Part shown: positions 51,977 to 60,485 of the stretch, one piece after another
How the letters are laid out: each line of letters begins with the position of its first letter
Position numbering within the stretch: position 1 is the stretch's first letter
DNA from: Stenotrophomonas sp. ZAC14D1_NAIMI4_1
GTDB taxonomy: Bacteria; Pseudomonadota; Gammaproteobacteria; Xanthomonadales; Xanthomonadaceae
Reading direction: 5' to 3'
NCBI RefSeq assembly: GCF_003086775.1
Contig: NZ_CP026001.1
Location: forward strand, 3,312,407-3,376,406
DNA: 64,000 nt
The notes under the pieces: model-generated
Databases searched by the model: none
What the model was told of the DNA's origin: nothing
Seen by the model: the letters and a program-made list of their open reading frames with translations, nothing else
Translations under genes and position numbers: made by a program

Positions 51977-52696
51977 ATGGGCATGGGCAAACGCTTGGCC
52001 GCCGAGTTCCTCGGCACGTTCTGGCTGGTCCTGGGTGGCTGTGGCAGCGCGGTGCTGGCCGCGAAATTCGGCGGCGACGGCAATCCGCTGGGCATCGGCT
52101 TCCTCGGCGTGGCACTGGCTTTCGGCCTGACGGTGGTGACCGGCGCCTACGCGTTCGGCCACGTGTCCGGCGCGCACTTCAATCCGGCGGTCAGCGTCGG
52201 GCTCTGGGCCGGCGGCCGCTTCCCAGCCCGCGACCTGCTGCCCTACGTCATCGCCCAGTGCGCCGGCGGCCTGCTGGCCGGCTTCATCCTCCTGCAGATC
52301 GCCTCCGGTGCGCCCGGCTTCGGCATTGACAGCAGCCAGGCCGGGGCATTCGCCAGCAATGGCTACGGCGCACTGTCGCCGGGTGGCTACAGCGTGGCCG
52401 CCGCCTTCCTGTGCGAGGTGGTGCTCACCGCCGTGTTCCTGGTGGTCATCATGGGGGCCACGCACGGCAAGGCACCGGCCGGCTTCGCCCCGCTGGCCAT
52501 CGGCCTGGCCCTCACCCTGATCCACCTGATCAGCATCCCGGTCACCAATACGTCGGTGAACCCGGCCCGCTCCACCGCCGTGGCTTTCTTTGCCGGCAGC
52601 GGCGCGACCGGCCAGTTGTGGCTGTTCTGGGTGGCCCCGCTGCTGGGCGGCATGATCGGCGGGATGATTTACAAGTGGGTCGGCAGCGACCACTGA
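51977..52696 (+). CDS. aqpZ: aquaporin Z
   Basis: This encodes 239 residues with six membrane spans and two re-entrant NPA loops: [10 protein letters not shown] (NPA 69-71) and [10 protein letters not shown] (about 191-193). The selectivity-filter Arg follows the second NPA. Small residues and a Cys in GGCGSAV match AqpZ-type water channels rather than glycerol facilitators. It is an inner-membrane water pore. The upstream frame is longer, but [18 protein letters not shown] is the family start, 9 bases after GGAGAG. Confidence 0.9.
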   Translation: MGMGKRLAAEFLGTFWLVLGGCGSAVLAAKFGGDGNPLGIGFLGVALAFGLTVVTGAYAFGHVSGAHFNPAVSVGLWAGGRFPARDLLPYVIAQCAGGLLAGFILLQIASGAPGFGIDSSQAGAFASNGYGALSPGGYSVAAAFLCEVVLTAVFLVVIMGATHGKAPAGFAPLAIGLALTLIHLISIPVTNTSVNPARSTAVAFFAGSGATGQLWLFWVAPLLGGMIGGMIYKWVGSDH

Positions 52697-52708
52697 GCCC
52701 TGCCCTGG

Positions 52709-52737
52709 CCATCACGGCCGACACTCGGCCGTGATGG
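52709..52737 (+). terminator. hairpin after aqpZ
   Basis: CCATCACGGCCG-ACACT-CGGCCGTGATGG is a perfect twelve-pair stem starting 13 bases after the stop. The trailing sequence TTACGGTT has only a weak T run, so termination may be partial. Confidence 0.6.
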
Positions 52738-52892
52738 TTACGGTTGTAACCGCAATTTGTGCGATCGCTCACGTTCCGTTAAGGTCGGAATGACCGTCCG
52801 TACACATGCGGACGGCCACGGCATCCGGGGATGGGATGCCACCGCCACCGGCGCGCCGGTGGCGCCTTACGACACGCCACCTTGGGGGATGC

Positions 52893-53351
52893 ATGAAGTT
52901 CGTGCCTGTTGTGTTGTCGAGCCTGCTGTTCGTCGCGGCCCATGCCGCCGCACAGGCTCCGGTCGAGTGCCCGTCGCTGCCCGCCGGCAGTGGCCTGCAA
53001 TGGCAGCAGCAGGCACAGCCCGATTTCGTGGTGTGCCGTGCGGCCACCGCCGAAGGCCGCGAAGTGCTGAGCCTGATGCTCAGCCAGCGCGACCCGGGCA
53101 TTCCACTCAGCCGCTCGCTGCGCCAGGAAAAAGGCAGCTTCGGCGGTGAATCGATGTACTGGTACCAGCCCGACCTGGGCGGCCAGCAACCGCCCGGCTA
53201 CGCCGAGCGGCGCATCAGCGTGGTCAAGCTGGACAAGGGACGCTATGCGCAGATCGCGCTGTACCCGGACAGCAGCCAGGAACTGGGCAGCCTGCAGCAG
53301 CTGGCGCAGGGCATGAGCCTGACCCCGTCGGCCGTGGCCGACGGTCGCTGA
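52893..53351 (+). CDS. exported hypothetical protein
   Basis: This encodes 152 residues with a signal peptide (MKFVPVVLSSLLFVAAHAAA). VECPSLP and FVVCRAAT contain two Cys residues that could pair in the periplasm. The rest has no family I recognise. TTGGGGG precedes the ATG. The 196-base gap upstream holds the aqpZ hairpin and two further GC-rich stems near 52790 and 52840, and AT-rich sequence around 52740 that could carry a promoter. Confidence 0.6.
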   Translation: MKFVPVVLSSLLFVAAHAAAQAPVECPSLPAGSGLQWQQQAQPDFVVCRAATAEGREVLSLMLSQRDPGIPLSRSLRQEKGSFGGESMYWYQPDLGGQQPPGYAERRISVVKLDKGRYAQIALYPDSSQELGSLQQLAQGMSLTPSAVADGR

Positions 53352-53407
53352 GCGGTTGCGGGGATGACTGCCTGGCAGCATCCCCGCACTTCAACCCGAT
53401 CGATCGG

Positions 53408-53479
53408 TAGTGCCGGCCGCTGGCCGGCACGCTCGTCTGCCGCCATCGCAGGCGGTTGCCGGCCAGCGGCCGGCACTAC
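53408..53479. repeat. inverted pair of SMAG-type REPs
   Basis: GTAGTGCCGGCC..GGCCGGCAC at the left and its reverse complement ending CACTAC at the right are separated by about 20 bases containing GCCGCC. Such head-to-head GTAG dimers are typical of Stenotrophomonas REP clusters. It lies between a hypothetical gene and pirin 2 (convergent). Confidence 0.85.
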
Positions 53480-53480
53480 C

Positions 53481-54332
53481 TCAGAAGCGGCCTTCCTGGA
53501 AATCCACGAAGGCCTGCATCAGCTCCTGCCGGGTGTTCATCACGAACGGGCCGTGGCGCATGACCGGCTCGCGCAGCGGGCGACCCGCCACCAGGATCAG
53601 CCGTGCGCCTTCGCTTCCGGCCGACAGGTGCAGCTGCTCGCCGCCGCCCAGCACCGCCAGTTCCTGGCGCGCCACGTCACGCGCGGCGTCCTGCTCACCC
53701 ACCGTCACCCCGCCCTCGAAAACATAAGCGAAGGCGTTGTGCCCTTCCGGCAGCGTGTAGGTCCAGGCGCGGTCGGCCTCGAGGCGGATGTCCAGGTACA
53801 CCGGATCGGTGGCCGGCTGGACGATCGGGCCGGCCGTGCCATCGACGGTACCGGCGATCACCTTCACCTCCACGCCCGCCGCCGGCTGCACCACCGGAAT
53901 GCGCTCTGGCGCGAATTCCTGGTACTTGGGGTCGGTCATCTTGTCGCGCGCCGGCAGGTTCACCCACAGCTGGAAACCGCGCATCTGCCCGCTTTCCTGC
54001 TCCGGCATTTCCGAATGGACCAGGCCGCGGCCAGCGGTCATCCACTGCACGCTACCCGGGGTCAGCAGGCCTTCGTTGCCGTGGTTGTCGCGGTGGCGCA
54101 TGCGCCCGTCGAGCATGTAGGTGACGGTCTCGAAGCCACGGTGCGGGTGTTCCGGGAAGCCGGCGATGTAGTCCTCGGCACGATCGGTGCCGAATTCATC
54201 CAGCAGCAGGAACGGATCGAGGTCGGGCAGCGACGGGCCGCCGATGACGCGGGTCAGGCGCACGCCGGCACCGTCGGAGGTGGGCATGCCACGGATGGTG
54301 CGCTGCACGCGCACCGGCTCGGGAAGGCTCAT
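53481..54332 (-). CDS. pirin-family protein 2
   Basis: This encodes 283 residues. DPFLLLDEFG, FPEHPHRGFETVTYMLDGRMRHRD and VQWMTAGRGLVHSEMPE carry the metal-binding His/Glu set, and QLWVNLPARDKMTDPKYQEF is typical of the main pirin branch. It is clearly distinct in sequence from pirin 1 about 2 kb away. ACAGGAG precedes the start. The role, iron-dependent oxidase or regulator, is not determined. Confidence 0.88.
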   Translation of the reverse strand: MSLPEPVRVQRTIRGMPTSDGAGVRLTRVIGGPSLPDLDPFLLLDEFGTDRAEDYIAGFPEHPHRGFETVTYMLDGRMRHRDNHGNEGLLTPGSVQWMTAGRGLVHSEMPEQESGQMRGFQLWVNLPARDKMTDPKYQEFAPERIPVVQPAAGVEVKVIAGTVDGTAGPIVQPATDPVYLDIRLEADRAWTYTLPEGHNAFAYVFEGGVTVGEQDAARDVARQELAVLGGGEQLHLSAGSEGARLILVAGRPLREPVMRHGPFVMNTRQELMQAFVDFQEGRF

Positions 54333-54565
54333 GGCGACTCCTGTTGGATGGATGCCGATGAAGATGGACGCCGCACGCCGCAACGCCAATGGGCGGCACC
54401 GCAACCGATTGTTCCACCACTGGTGTTCGCCGGGCGTCATGTCCGCCGCGCGGCGGCGCCTGCGTTGTGTTCGACCAAAGTACTACCGCAGAAAAGTCCC
54501 GCACACATTGACCGTGCACAGGTCACGCGGGACTCTTTGAACATCTTTCCGGGAGAGAGCACCTC

Positions 54566-56647
54566 ATGAAAGGGTTTTCCAAAATAGGCTGGGCGGCCCT
54601 CGCCCTGCTTGGCGCATTCTGTCTGGGCACAGTGGCCCTGCGCCGCGGCGAGCACATCAACGCATTGTGGATCGTGGTCGCCGCGGTATCGCTGTACCTG
54701 GTGGCCTACCGCTTCTACAGCCTGTTCATCGCCGACAAGGTGATGCAGCTCGATCCGACCCGGGCCACCCCGGCGGTGATCAACAACGATGGCCTGGACT
54801 ACGTCCCGACCAACAAGCACGTGCTGTTCGGCCACCACTTCGCCGCCATCGCCGGCGCCGGCCCGCTGGTCGGCCCGGTGCTGGCCGCGCAGATGGGCTA
54901 CCTGCCCGGCCTGCTGTGGCTGGTGGTGGGCGTGGTGCTGGCCGGCGCGGTGCAGGACTTCGTGGTCCTGTTCCTGTCCAGCCGCCGCAACGGCCGTTCG
55001 CTGGGCGACCTGGTGCGTGAGGAAATGGGCCAGGTGCCCGGCACCATTGCGCTGTTCGGCGCCTTCCTGATCATGATCATCATCCTGGCGGTGCTGGCGA
55101 TGGTGGTGGTCAAGGCACTGGCCGAAAGCCCCTGGGGCATGTTCACGGTGATCGCGACGATGCCCATCGCGATCCTGATGGGCGTGTACATGCGCTACAT
55201 CCGCCCCGGCAAGATCGGCGAGATCTCGGTGGTCGGCCTGATCCTGCTGCTGGCCGCGATCTGGTTCGGCGGCAAGGTGGCGGCGGACCCGACCTGGGGC
55301 CCGGCCTTCACCTTCACCGGCACCCAGATCACCTGGATGCTGATCGGCTATGGTTTCGTCGCCTCGGTGCTGCCGGTGTGGCTGCTGCTGGCCCCGCGCG
55401 ACTACCTGTCCACCTTCCTGAAGATCGGCACGATCATCGCCCTGGCGATCGGCATCCTGGTGGTCATGCCGGAACTGAAGATGCCGGCCCTGACCCAGTT
55501 CGCCGCCAGCGGCGACGGCCCGGTGTGGAAGGGCGGCATGTTCCCCTTCCTGTTCATCACCATTGCCTGCGGCGCGGTGTCCGGCTTCCACGCACTGATC
55601 TCCTCCGGCACCACGCCCAAGCTGCTCGCCAATGAAGCGCACATGCGCTACATCGGCTACGGCGGCATGCTGATGGAATCGTTCGTGGCAGTGATGGCGC
55701 TGGTGGCGGCCTCGATCATCGATCCGGGCATCTACTTCGCAATGAACAGCCCGGCGGCGGTGATCGGTGCCGATGCGGCCTCGGCGGCGCACTTCATCAC
55801 CAACACGTGGGGCTTCACCATCAGCCCGGAACAGCTCACCGCGACGGCGGCGGCCATTGGTGAACCGACAATCCTGCATCGCGCCGGTGGCGCCCCCACG
55901 CTGGCGGTTGGCATCGCGCAGATCCTGCATGAGGCGATCCCCAGCAGCAGCGACGCGATGATGGCGTTCTGGTACCACTTCGCGATCCTGTTCGAAGCAC
56001 TGTTCATCCTGACCGCGGTGGACGCCGGCACCCGCGCCGGGCGTTTCATGCTGCAGGACCTGCTCGGCAACTTCGTGCCGGCCTTGAAGAAGACCGAGTC
56101 GTGGACCGCCAACATCATCGGTACCGCAGGCTGCGTGGCGCTGTGGGGCTACCTGCTCTACACCGGCGTGGTCGATCCGTTCGGCGGCATCCAGACGCTG
56201 TGGCCGCTGTTCGGCATCTCCAACCAGATGCTGGCCGGTATCGCGCTGATGCTGGGCACGGTGGTGCTGTTCAAGATGAAGCGTGACCGCTACGCGTGGG
56301 TCACTGCCGTGCCGGCGGTGTGGCTGCTGATCTGCACCACCTACGCCGGTTTCATCAAGATCTTCGACAGCAATCCGGCGCAGGGCTTCCTGGCGCAGGC
56401 GCACAAGTTCCAGGCTGCGCTTGCCAGCGACACGATCACCGCGCCGGCCAAGTCGGTAGCGCAGATGAAGCAGATCGTGGTCAACGCCTACGTCAACACC
56501 GGCCTGACCGCACTGTTCCTGCTGGTGGTGGGTGCCGTGCTGGTGTATTCGATCAAGACCATCCTGGCGGCGCGCCGCAATCCGCAGCGGACTGACCGTG
56601 AGACCCCGTACGTGGCACTGAAGCCACATGAAATGGTGGATCTGTGA
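54566..56647 (+). CDS. cstA: CstA-family carbon starvation / pyruvate transporter
   Basis: This encodes 693 residues with many membrane spans. [62 protein letters not shown] and [19 protein letters not shown] are CstA hallmarks. CstA proteins take up pyruvate and are linked to peptide use during carbon limitation. The GGGAGAGAG site lies just before the ATG. The stop overlaps the small downstream partner gene by one base, as in cstA-ybdD/yjiX operons. Confidence 0.92.
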   Translation: MKGFSKIGWAALALLGAFCLGTVALRRGEHINALWIVVAAVSLYLVAYRFYSLFIADKVMQLDPTRATPAVINNDGLDYVPTNKHVLFGHHFAAIAGAGPLVGPVLAAQMGYLPGLLWLVVGVVLAGAVQDFVVLFLSSRRNGRSLGDLVREEMGQVPGTIALFGAFLIMIIILAVLAMVVVKALAESPWGMFTVIATMPIAILMGVYMRYIRPGKIGEISVVGLILLLAAIWFGGKVAADPTWGPAFTFTGTQITWMLIGYGFVASVLPVWLLLAPRDYLSTFLKIGTIIALAIGILVVMPELKMPALTQFAASGDGPVWKGGMFPFLFITIACGAVSGFHALISSGTTPKLLANEAHMRYIGYGGMLMESFVAVMALVAASIIDPGIYFAMNSPAAVIGADAASAAHFITNTWGFTISPEQLTATAAAIGEPTILHRAGGAPTLAVGIAQILHEAIPSSSDAMMAFWYHFAILFEALFILTAVDAGTRAGRFMLQDLLGNFVPALKKTESWTANIIGTAGCVALWGYLLYTGVVDPFGGIQTLWPLFGISNQMLAGIALMLGTVVLFKMKRDRYAWVTAVPAVWLLICTTYAGFIKIFDSNPAQGFLAQAHKFQAALASDTITAPAKSVAQMKQIVVNAYVNTGLTALFLLVVGAVLVYSIKTILAARRNPQRTDRETPYVALKPHEMVDL

Positions 56648-56871
56648 TGAGCACGCAACTGGTTCCTGCCGGCCAGTACCAGGCGCACCGCCGCATCTGG
56701 CGGCGCCTGGTGCAGACCGCACGGCTGTGCTGTGGGATTCCTGATTACGACAACTACGTCCGGCACATGCTGGAGAAGCATCCGGACCAGGAGCCGATGG
56801 ACTACAAGACGTTCTTCCGTGAGCGGCAGGAAGCGCGGTACGGCGGTCGCAACGGCGGTCGCTGCTGTTGA
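56647..56871 (+). CDS. YbdD/YjiX-family small partner of CstA
   Basis: This encodes 74 residues. [21 protein letters not shown] and [16 protein letters not shown] match the YbdD/YjiX (DUF466) family, which always lies after a CstA-type transporter. The start overlaps the cstA stop (TGATG). The protein is soluble and probably needed for transporter activity. It ends in RCC. Confidence 0.9.
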   Translation: MSTQLVPAGQYQAHRRIWRRLVQTARLCCGIPDYDNYVRHMLEKHPDQEPMDYKTFFRERQEARYGGRNGGRCC

Positions 56872-56971
56872 AATTTTGTGCGGGTGCCGGGCTTGCAGCC
56901 CGGCGCCCGCCGATTCAACAGCGACTGCAACTGCAACTGCAAGAGCGTCGGCTCCGGGTTTCTGTTTGGTT

Positions 56972-57073
56972 GGCGGGGCGGTGTCGGATTGCGGGGACGC
57001 CGCAAGTACGTCCCTGTAGGCTTGGCCGCCGCATCCATGCGGCGGACACCCCGCAATCCGACACCGCCCCGCC
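56972..57073. repeat. structured palindromic repeat, copy J
   Basis: The arms start GGCGGGGCGGTGTCGGATTG and pair perfectly with the right end over 25 bp. Inside are AAGTACGTCCCTGTAGGCTT and GCCGCCGCATccATGCGGCG. The variable arm bases differ from copies F and H, with matching changes on the other side. Confidence 0.8.
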
Positions 57074-57107
57074 TTCGACAGATTGCCGGTGACGGCGAGA
57101 CACATGC

Positions 57108-57147
57108 GGGGTCAGATCCGTTTTCCGAAGGAAACGGATCTGACCCC
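57108..57147. repeat. GGGGTCAGATCC inverted repeat
   Basis: GGGGTCAGATCCGTTTTCC and its complement are separated by a two-base loop region, giving a 19-pair stem. ATTTTGTTT follows on the plus strand, so it could act as a terminator. It resembles the shorter repeat at 34726. Confidence 0.8.
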
Positions 57148-57307
57148 ATTTTGTTTATCGATATCTGACACATGTGCCGACCAACGGTCGGCACCCACCA
57201 ACAGCCGCGTGAACCTGTCGGACCCACCCCGCCATCCCACGGAATGCCGCTTTTGATCTTGCTTGGGCTTCGGCCTCTGCGGGTGCAGGGCTGCAAGCCC
57301 TGCCGGC

Positions 57308-58453
57308 CTACTCCACCAGGGTGATGGGGGTGAGCGTGACCTTGGCGTTGTTGGCTGTCCCCATGCGATCGGTATAGGCCTGCCCGCGCTGCAGCAGGTA
57401 GAAGCTGTCCAGGTAGTCGATATCGTTGGCGAACCAGGACGACGGCATGGCTTTGAGGATGGCACCGGCGATGTCGGCGATGACCGCGTACTCCGGCGCG
57501 AACACGCCCAGCGCGGTCTTCACCCCGGTGGTCAACGCTACCAGCAGTTCCTGGTAGTTGGTATCGCCGTCATCCTCGAACAGCTGCACGTTGGCGGCGT
57601 TGAAACGGTAGTTGCCCCAGATCACCAACGCCTGCTGCGGGGTGTAATCGGTGTTTTCATAGTCCAGGTACGGCATGTCGACGGTGACCATTTCCGGCTC
57701 GGCCTTGTCGACCTGCAAGCCGGAAACGACAGCAAACACCTCTGCCGCACCCAGTGCCCACGGCTCCTGGTCATCGGCCAGGCGGATGCGATCCAGCCGG
57801 GTGATGTCCAACGACGCGCTGGCGCCATTGGCAGCGATGCTGATGCGCTCCGGGGACTGCAGGCCGCGTTCACGCAGGCCGGCGTTGACCAGGGCCATGC
57901 CCTCGGCCACCGAGCGGCGGGTATCGACATCGACGATCAGCACGGGGAAATCCGGCGCCCGCTTCGCATCCAGCAGGTGCGCGCGGCCCTGTGCGTCATA
58001 GGCGGTCAGCGTGGTCCAGTCGCGGTCATTGCCGCGTGGGAGGCTGGCGACCCACAACTGGCCCGGAGCTGCATCAGCAAGCGACTGGCCCTCGGGCACA
58101 TAGGCGCGCAACTGCAGCAGGCCCGGCCCCTGCATCGGCAGCCCCTTCCGTTCTCTCAGCTGCTGATCCTTCCATGACAATTCCCTGCTGACCACTGTGA
58201 GTGCCTGCGGATCGAAATGGGAAATCACCTGTTGCAGTGCCACGCCATTTTCAGGCCCAGTCTGCAATGCCGAACTTGCACTCTCGACAAATCCCGGTTG
58301 AGCCATCAATCCAGCAACATCACGCGCGACAGTATCGGTAATGGAACGCACATCGCTCCCGCCACTCTGCTGTATCGGCTGAGCAAAGGCTGTAGCACTT
58401 ACCAGCCAAAGAGATAGTAGCGACCCCCGGACGATTTTTTCTGTTCTGTTCAT
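57308..58453 (-). CDS. exported hypothetical protein (possibly DUF3103-like)
   Basis: This encodes 381 residues with a signal peptide (MNRTEKIVRGSLLSLWLVSATAFA). GGAGG seven bases before the ATG at 58453 fixes the start. The mature protein has LWVASLPRGNDRDWTTLTAYD, FPVLIVDVDTRRS, YLDYENTDYTPQQALVIWG and LFEDDGDTNYQELL. I suspect the DUF3103 family of secreted proteins but cannot confirm it. The 5' end and upstream 150 bases are notably AT-richer than the surroundings, which hints at recent acquisition or a strong promoter. Confidence 0.6.
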   Translation of the reverse strand: MNRTEKIVRGSLLSLWLVSATAFAQPIQQSGGSDVRSITDTVARDVAGLMAQPGFVESASSALQTGPENGVALQQVISHFDPQALTVVSRELSWKDQQLRERKGLPMQGPGLLQLRAYVPEGQSLADAAPGQLWVASLPRGNDRDWTTLTAYDAQGRAHLLDAKRAPDFPVLIVDVDTRRSVAEGMALVNAGLRERGLQSPERISIAANGASASLDITRLDRIRLADDQEPWALGAAEVFAVVSGLQVDKAEPEMVTVDMPYLDYENTDYTPQQALVIWGNYRFNAANVQLFEDDGDTNYQELLVALTTGVKTALGVFAPEYAVIADIAGAILKAMPSSWFANDIDYLDSFYLLQRGQAYTDRMGTANNAKVTLTPITLVE

Positions 58454-58605
58454 AATCACACCTCCGAAAAGCTGGCGGATGCCAGCGGCGTGATCACGCT
58501 ATGAAGTAACTCAGTATCAATTTACAACGTAGCGCACAGTTTCTGCCTCTGTGTTCCATGGCGTCATATAAAGGCGCTCCCACCCTATAAACAATACTGT
58601 CTGCT

Positions 58606-59856
58606 CTACATATCAGCCATCCACTTCAGGATGAGGCCGGTGACATAGGCCAATCCCGTACCGGTGGCATAGCCCACCGTGCCCAGCAGCACGCCCACCG
58701 GCGCCAGCGAGGGGTGGAATGCCGCCGCCACCACCGGTGCCGACGCCGCCGCACCGATGTTGCCCTGCGACCCGATGGCGAAGAAGAACAGTGGCGCACG
58801 CAGCAGTTTGGCCACGATCCACAGCACCAGCACGTGGGTCGCCATCCAGATGGCGCCGAGCAGGAACAGCCACGGCCGGTCCAGGAGCGACAGCAGGTTC
58901 ATCTGCATGCCGATGCAGGCGATCAGGAAATACAGGAACACGGTGCCCAGTCGCGAGGCACCGGCCGCTTCCAGCCGGCGCGCGCGGGTGAAGCTCAGGC
59001 CCAGGCCCATCGCCGTGGACAACAGGATGACCCAGACGAACTGGCTGTCCAGGCTGAACTGGCTGGCCCAGCTGATGTTGGCCTTGAACCAGCCCGCCAG
59101 CGGCGCGGCGATGGCATGCGCCAGGCCGACACCACCGAGCGCCACGCCGACGATGATCATCAGGTCGGTCATGCTGGGAATGCGCGCGTTCTGCGCGTCA
59201 TAGGCACTGATGCGCGCCTTCATCTCATCGATGGCGCGGGTGTCGGCACCATTGCGCGTATCGATCTGCTGCGCGCGGTTGGCCAGGAACAGCAGGATGG
59301 CCATCCACAGGCTGGCACAGGCCACGTCGACCACCGCGAACTGGCCGAAGGTGGTCGCATCGACGCCGAACACCTCGCGCATGGCCACCATGTTGGCGCC
59401 GCCGCCGATCCAGCTGCCGGCCAGCGCGGCCATGCCTGCCCAGGTGTCGCCGGCCACCGTTTCCGGGTGGATCAGCTTCATCACCTGGAAGGAGACGATG
59501 GCGCCGAGCACGATGCCGGCGGTACCGGCGCAGAACACGACCAGCAGCTTGGGGCCAAGCTTGGCGATGCCCTTCAGGTCGATCGACAGCGTCAGCAGCA
59601 CCAGCGCCGCCGGCAGCAGCACGTCGCGCGCCACCGGGTTGTACAGCGCGGTGTTGTGGCCGTCGATGACGCCGGCAGTGTTGTAGATGGCGGGAATGAA
59701 GTAGCACAGCAGCAGGGCCGGCACCCAGGCGAAGATCTTCTTCAGCAGGGGGGTCGGGCCGCTGGCGGCCCAGAAGATCAGGGCAAGGGTGGCGGCAATC
59801 AGGCCGAGGCCAACGATGTCGTTGCTGATCAGGGCAGTAGCGGGTTCGGTCGGCAT
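58606..59856 (-). CDS. DUF819-family membrane permease
   Basis: This encodes 416 residues with about ten to twelve membrane spans. LAGSWIGGGANMVAMREVFGV and the later FAIGSQGNIGAAASAPVVAAAFHPSLAPVGVLLGTVGYATGT are typical of DUF819 (YjcL-like) proteins, which resemble keto-acid or anion permeases. The substrate is unknown. The start at 59856 follows GAGGATCCC. A terminator-like hairpin lies in its leader, and the frame is also open upstream through it. Confidence 0.82.
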   Translation of the reverse strand: MPTEPATALISNDIVGLGLIAATLALIFWAASGPTPLLKKIFAWVPALLLCYFIPAIYNTAGVIDGHNTALYNPVARDVLLPAALVLLTLSIDLKGIAKLGPKLLVVFCAGTAGIVLGAIVSFQVMKLIHPETVAGDTWAGMAALAGSWIGGGANMVAMREVFGVDATTFGQFAVVDVACASLWMAILLFLANRAQQIDTRNGADTRAIDEMKARISAYDAQNARIPSMTDLMIIVGVALGGVGLAHAIAAPLAGWFKANISWASQFSLDSQFVWVILLSTAMGLGLSFTRARRLEAAGASRLGTVFLYFLIACIGMQMNLLSLLDRPWLFLLGAIWMATHVLVLWIVAKLLRAPLFFFAIGSQGNIGAAASAPVVAAAFHPSLAPVGVLLGTVGYATGTGLAYVTGLILKWMADM

Positions 59857-59882
59857 GGGATCCTCTGTCGATCGAAAGAGCG

Positions 59883-59910
59883 GAAAAAAAACGCCGCAGG
59901 ATGCGGCGTT
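59883..59910 (-). promoter_or_regulatory. terminator-like hairpin in the DUF819 leader
   Basis: On the minus strand AACGCCGCA-TCC-TGCGGCGTT is followed by about eight T residues, starting about 50 and ending about 27 bases before the DUF819 ATG. No minus-strand gene lies close upstream that would need a terminator. It may therefore be an attenuator. The mechanism, if any, is unknown. Confidence 0.5.
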
Positions 59911-60022
59911 GCCCGAGATTAACATCGCCTTCACGCCGGGTCATGCTGCGCTGCTTGCCGCAGCACGGCAACGTGCCCAGAATTGCCCCATCCCCCACGG
60001 CGCATCGCCATCGGAGCCTGTC

Positions 60023-60412
60023 ATGCAACTGGGTGCTTTCTCGGTCAGCCTGTCAGTGAAGGATCTGGCGGCGTCGCGTGCGTTCTACGAAGCCCTGGGC
60101 TTCGTGGTGAGCGGCGGTGATGCGGCACGCAACTGGCTGGTGCTGCGCAACGATGGCATCGTGATCGGCCTGTTCCAAGGCATGTTCGAGGGCAACCTGC
60201 TGACCTTCAACCCGGGCTGGGACCAGTACCGGCAGGAACTGGGCCAGTTCCAGGACGTGCGCGAACTGCAGGATGCGCTGGATGCACAGGGCATCGCGCT
60301 GACGACACGCACTGATCCCGATGGCCAGGGCACCGGCTACCTGCAGCTGGCCGATCCTGATGGCAATGTGATCCTGATCGACCAGCACGTGGAGCGCCCG
60401 AAGGCGCGGTGA
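60023..60412 (+). CDS. VOC-family (glyoxalase-like) protein
   Basis: This encodes 129 residues. SVSLSVKDLAASRAFYEALGF is the standard first beta-alpha-beta unit of the vicinal oxygen chelate fold, and GYLQLADPDGNVILIDQHV the last. FQGMFEGNLLTFNPGW is typical of lactoylglutathione-lyase-like proteins of this size. The metal ligands are not all obvious. The substrate is unknown. Confidence 0.8.
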   Translation: MQLGAFSVSLSVKDLAASRAFYEALGFVVSGGDAARNWLVLRNDGIVIGLFQGMFEGNLLTFNPGWDQYRQELGQFQDVRELQDALDAQGIALTTRTDPDGQGTGYLQLADPDGNVILIDQHVERPKAR

Positions 60413-60425
60413 CTGCTCTGGCAGG

Positions 60426-60473
60426 CGTCGACCTTGGTCGACGGAAAACATGCCAACCAAGGTTGGCATCTAC
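60426..60473. repeat. two short palindromes, one GTAG-type REP
   Basis: GTCGACCTTGGTCGAC at 60427 and, on the minus strand, GTAGATGCCAACCTTGGTTG starting at 60473. They lie between the convergent VOC and histidine kinase genes. Confidence 0.6.
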
Positions 60474-60485
60474 CGGGGCGAGCGG

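Larger units (their letters stand above)
56886..57303. repeat. composite inverted repeat island 4 (right half truncated)
   Basis: It starts with GCCGGGCTTGCAGCCCGGC 14 bases after the ybdD-like stop and ends with GCAGGGCTGCAAGCCCTGC five bases before the stop of the convergent gene. It contains copy J, TTCGACAG, a GGGGTCAGATCC inverted repeat, ATATCTGACA, a GCCGACCAACGGTCGGC REP, and then only a remnant of a second palindrome (GACCCACCCCGCCATCCCAC near 57219) before the right linker. The plan follows islands 1 and 2, with the second palindrome mostly deleted. Confidence 0.75.

Noticed and set aside
54437..56722. 761-residue minus-strand frame over cstA
   Set aside because: It is antisense to a canonical transporter and His/Gln-rich without domains.
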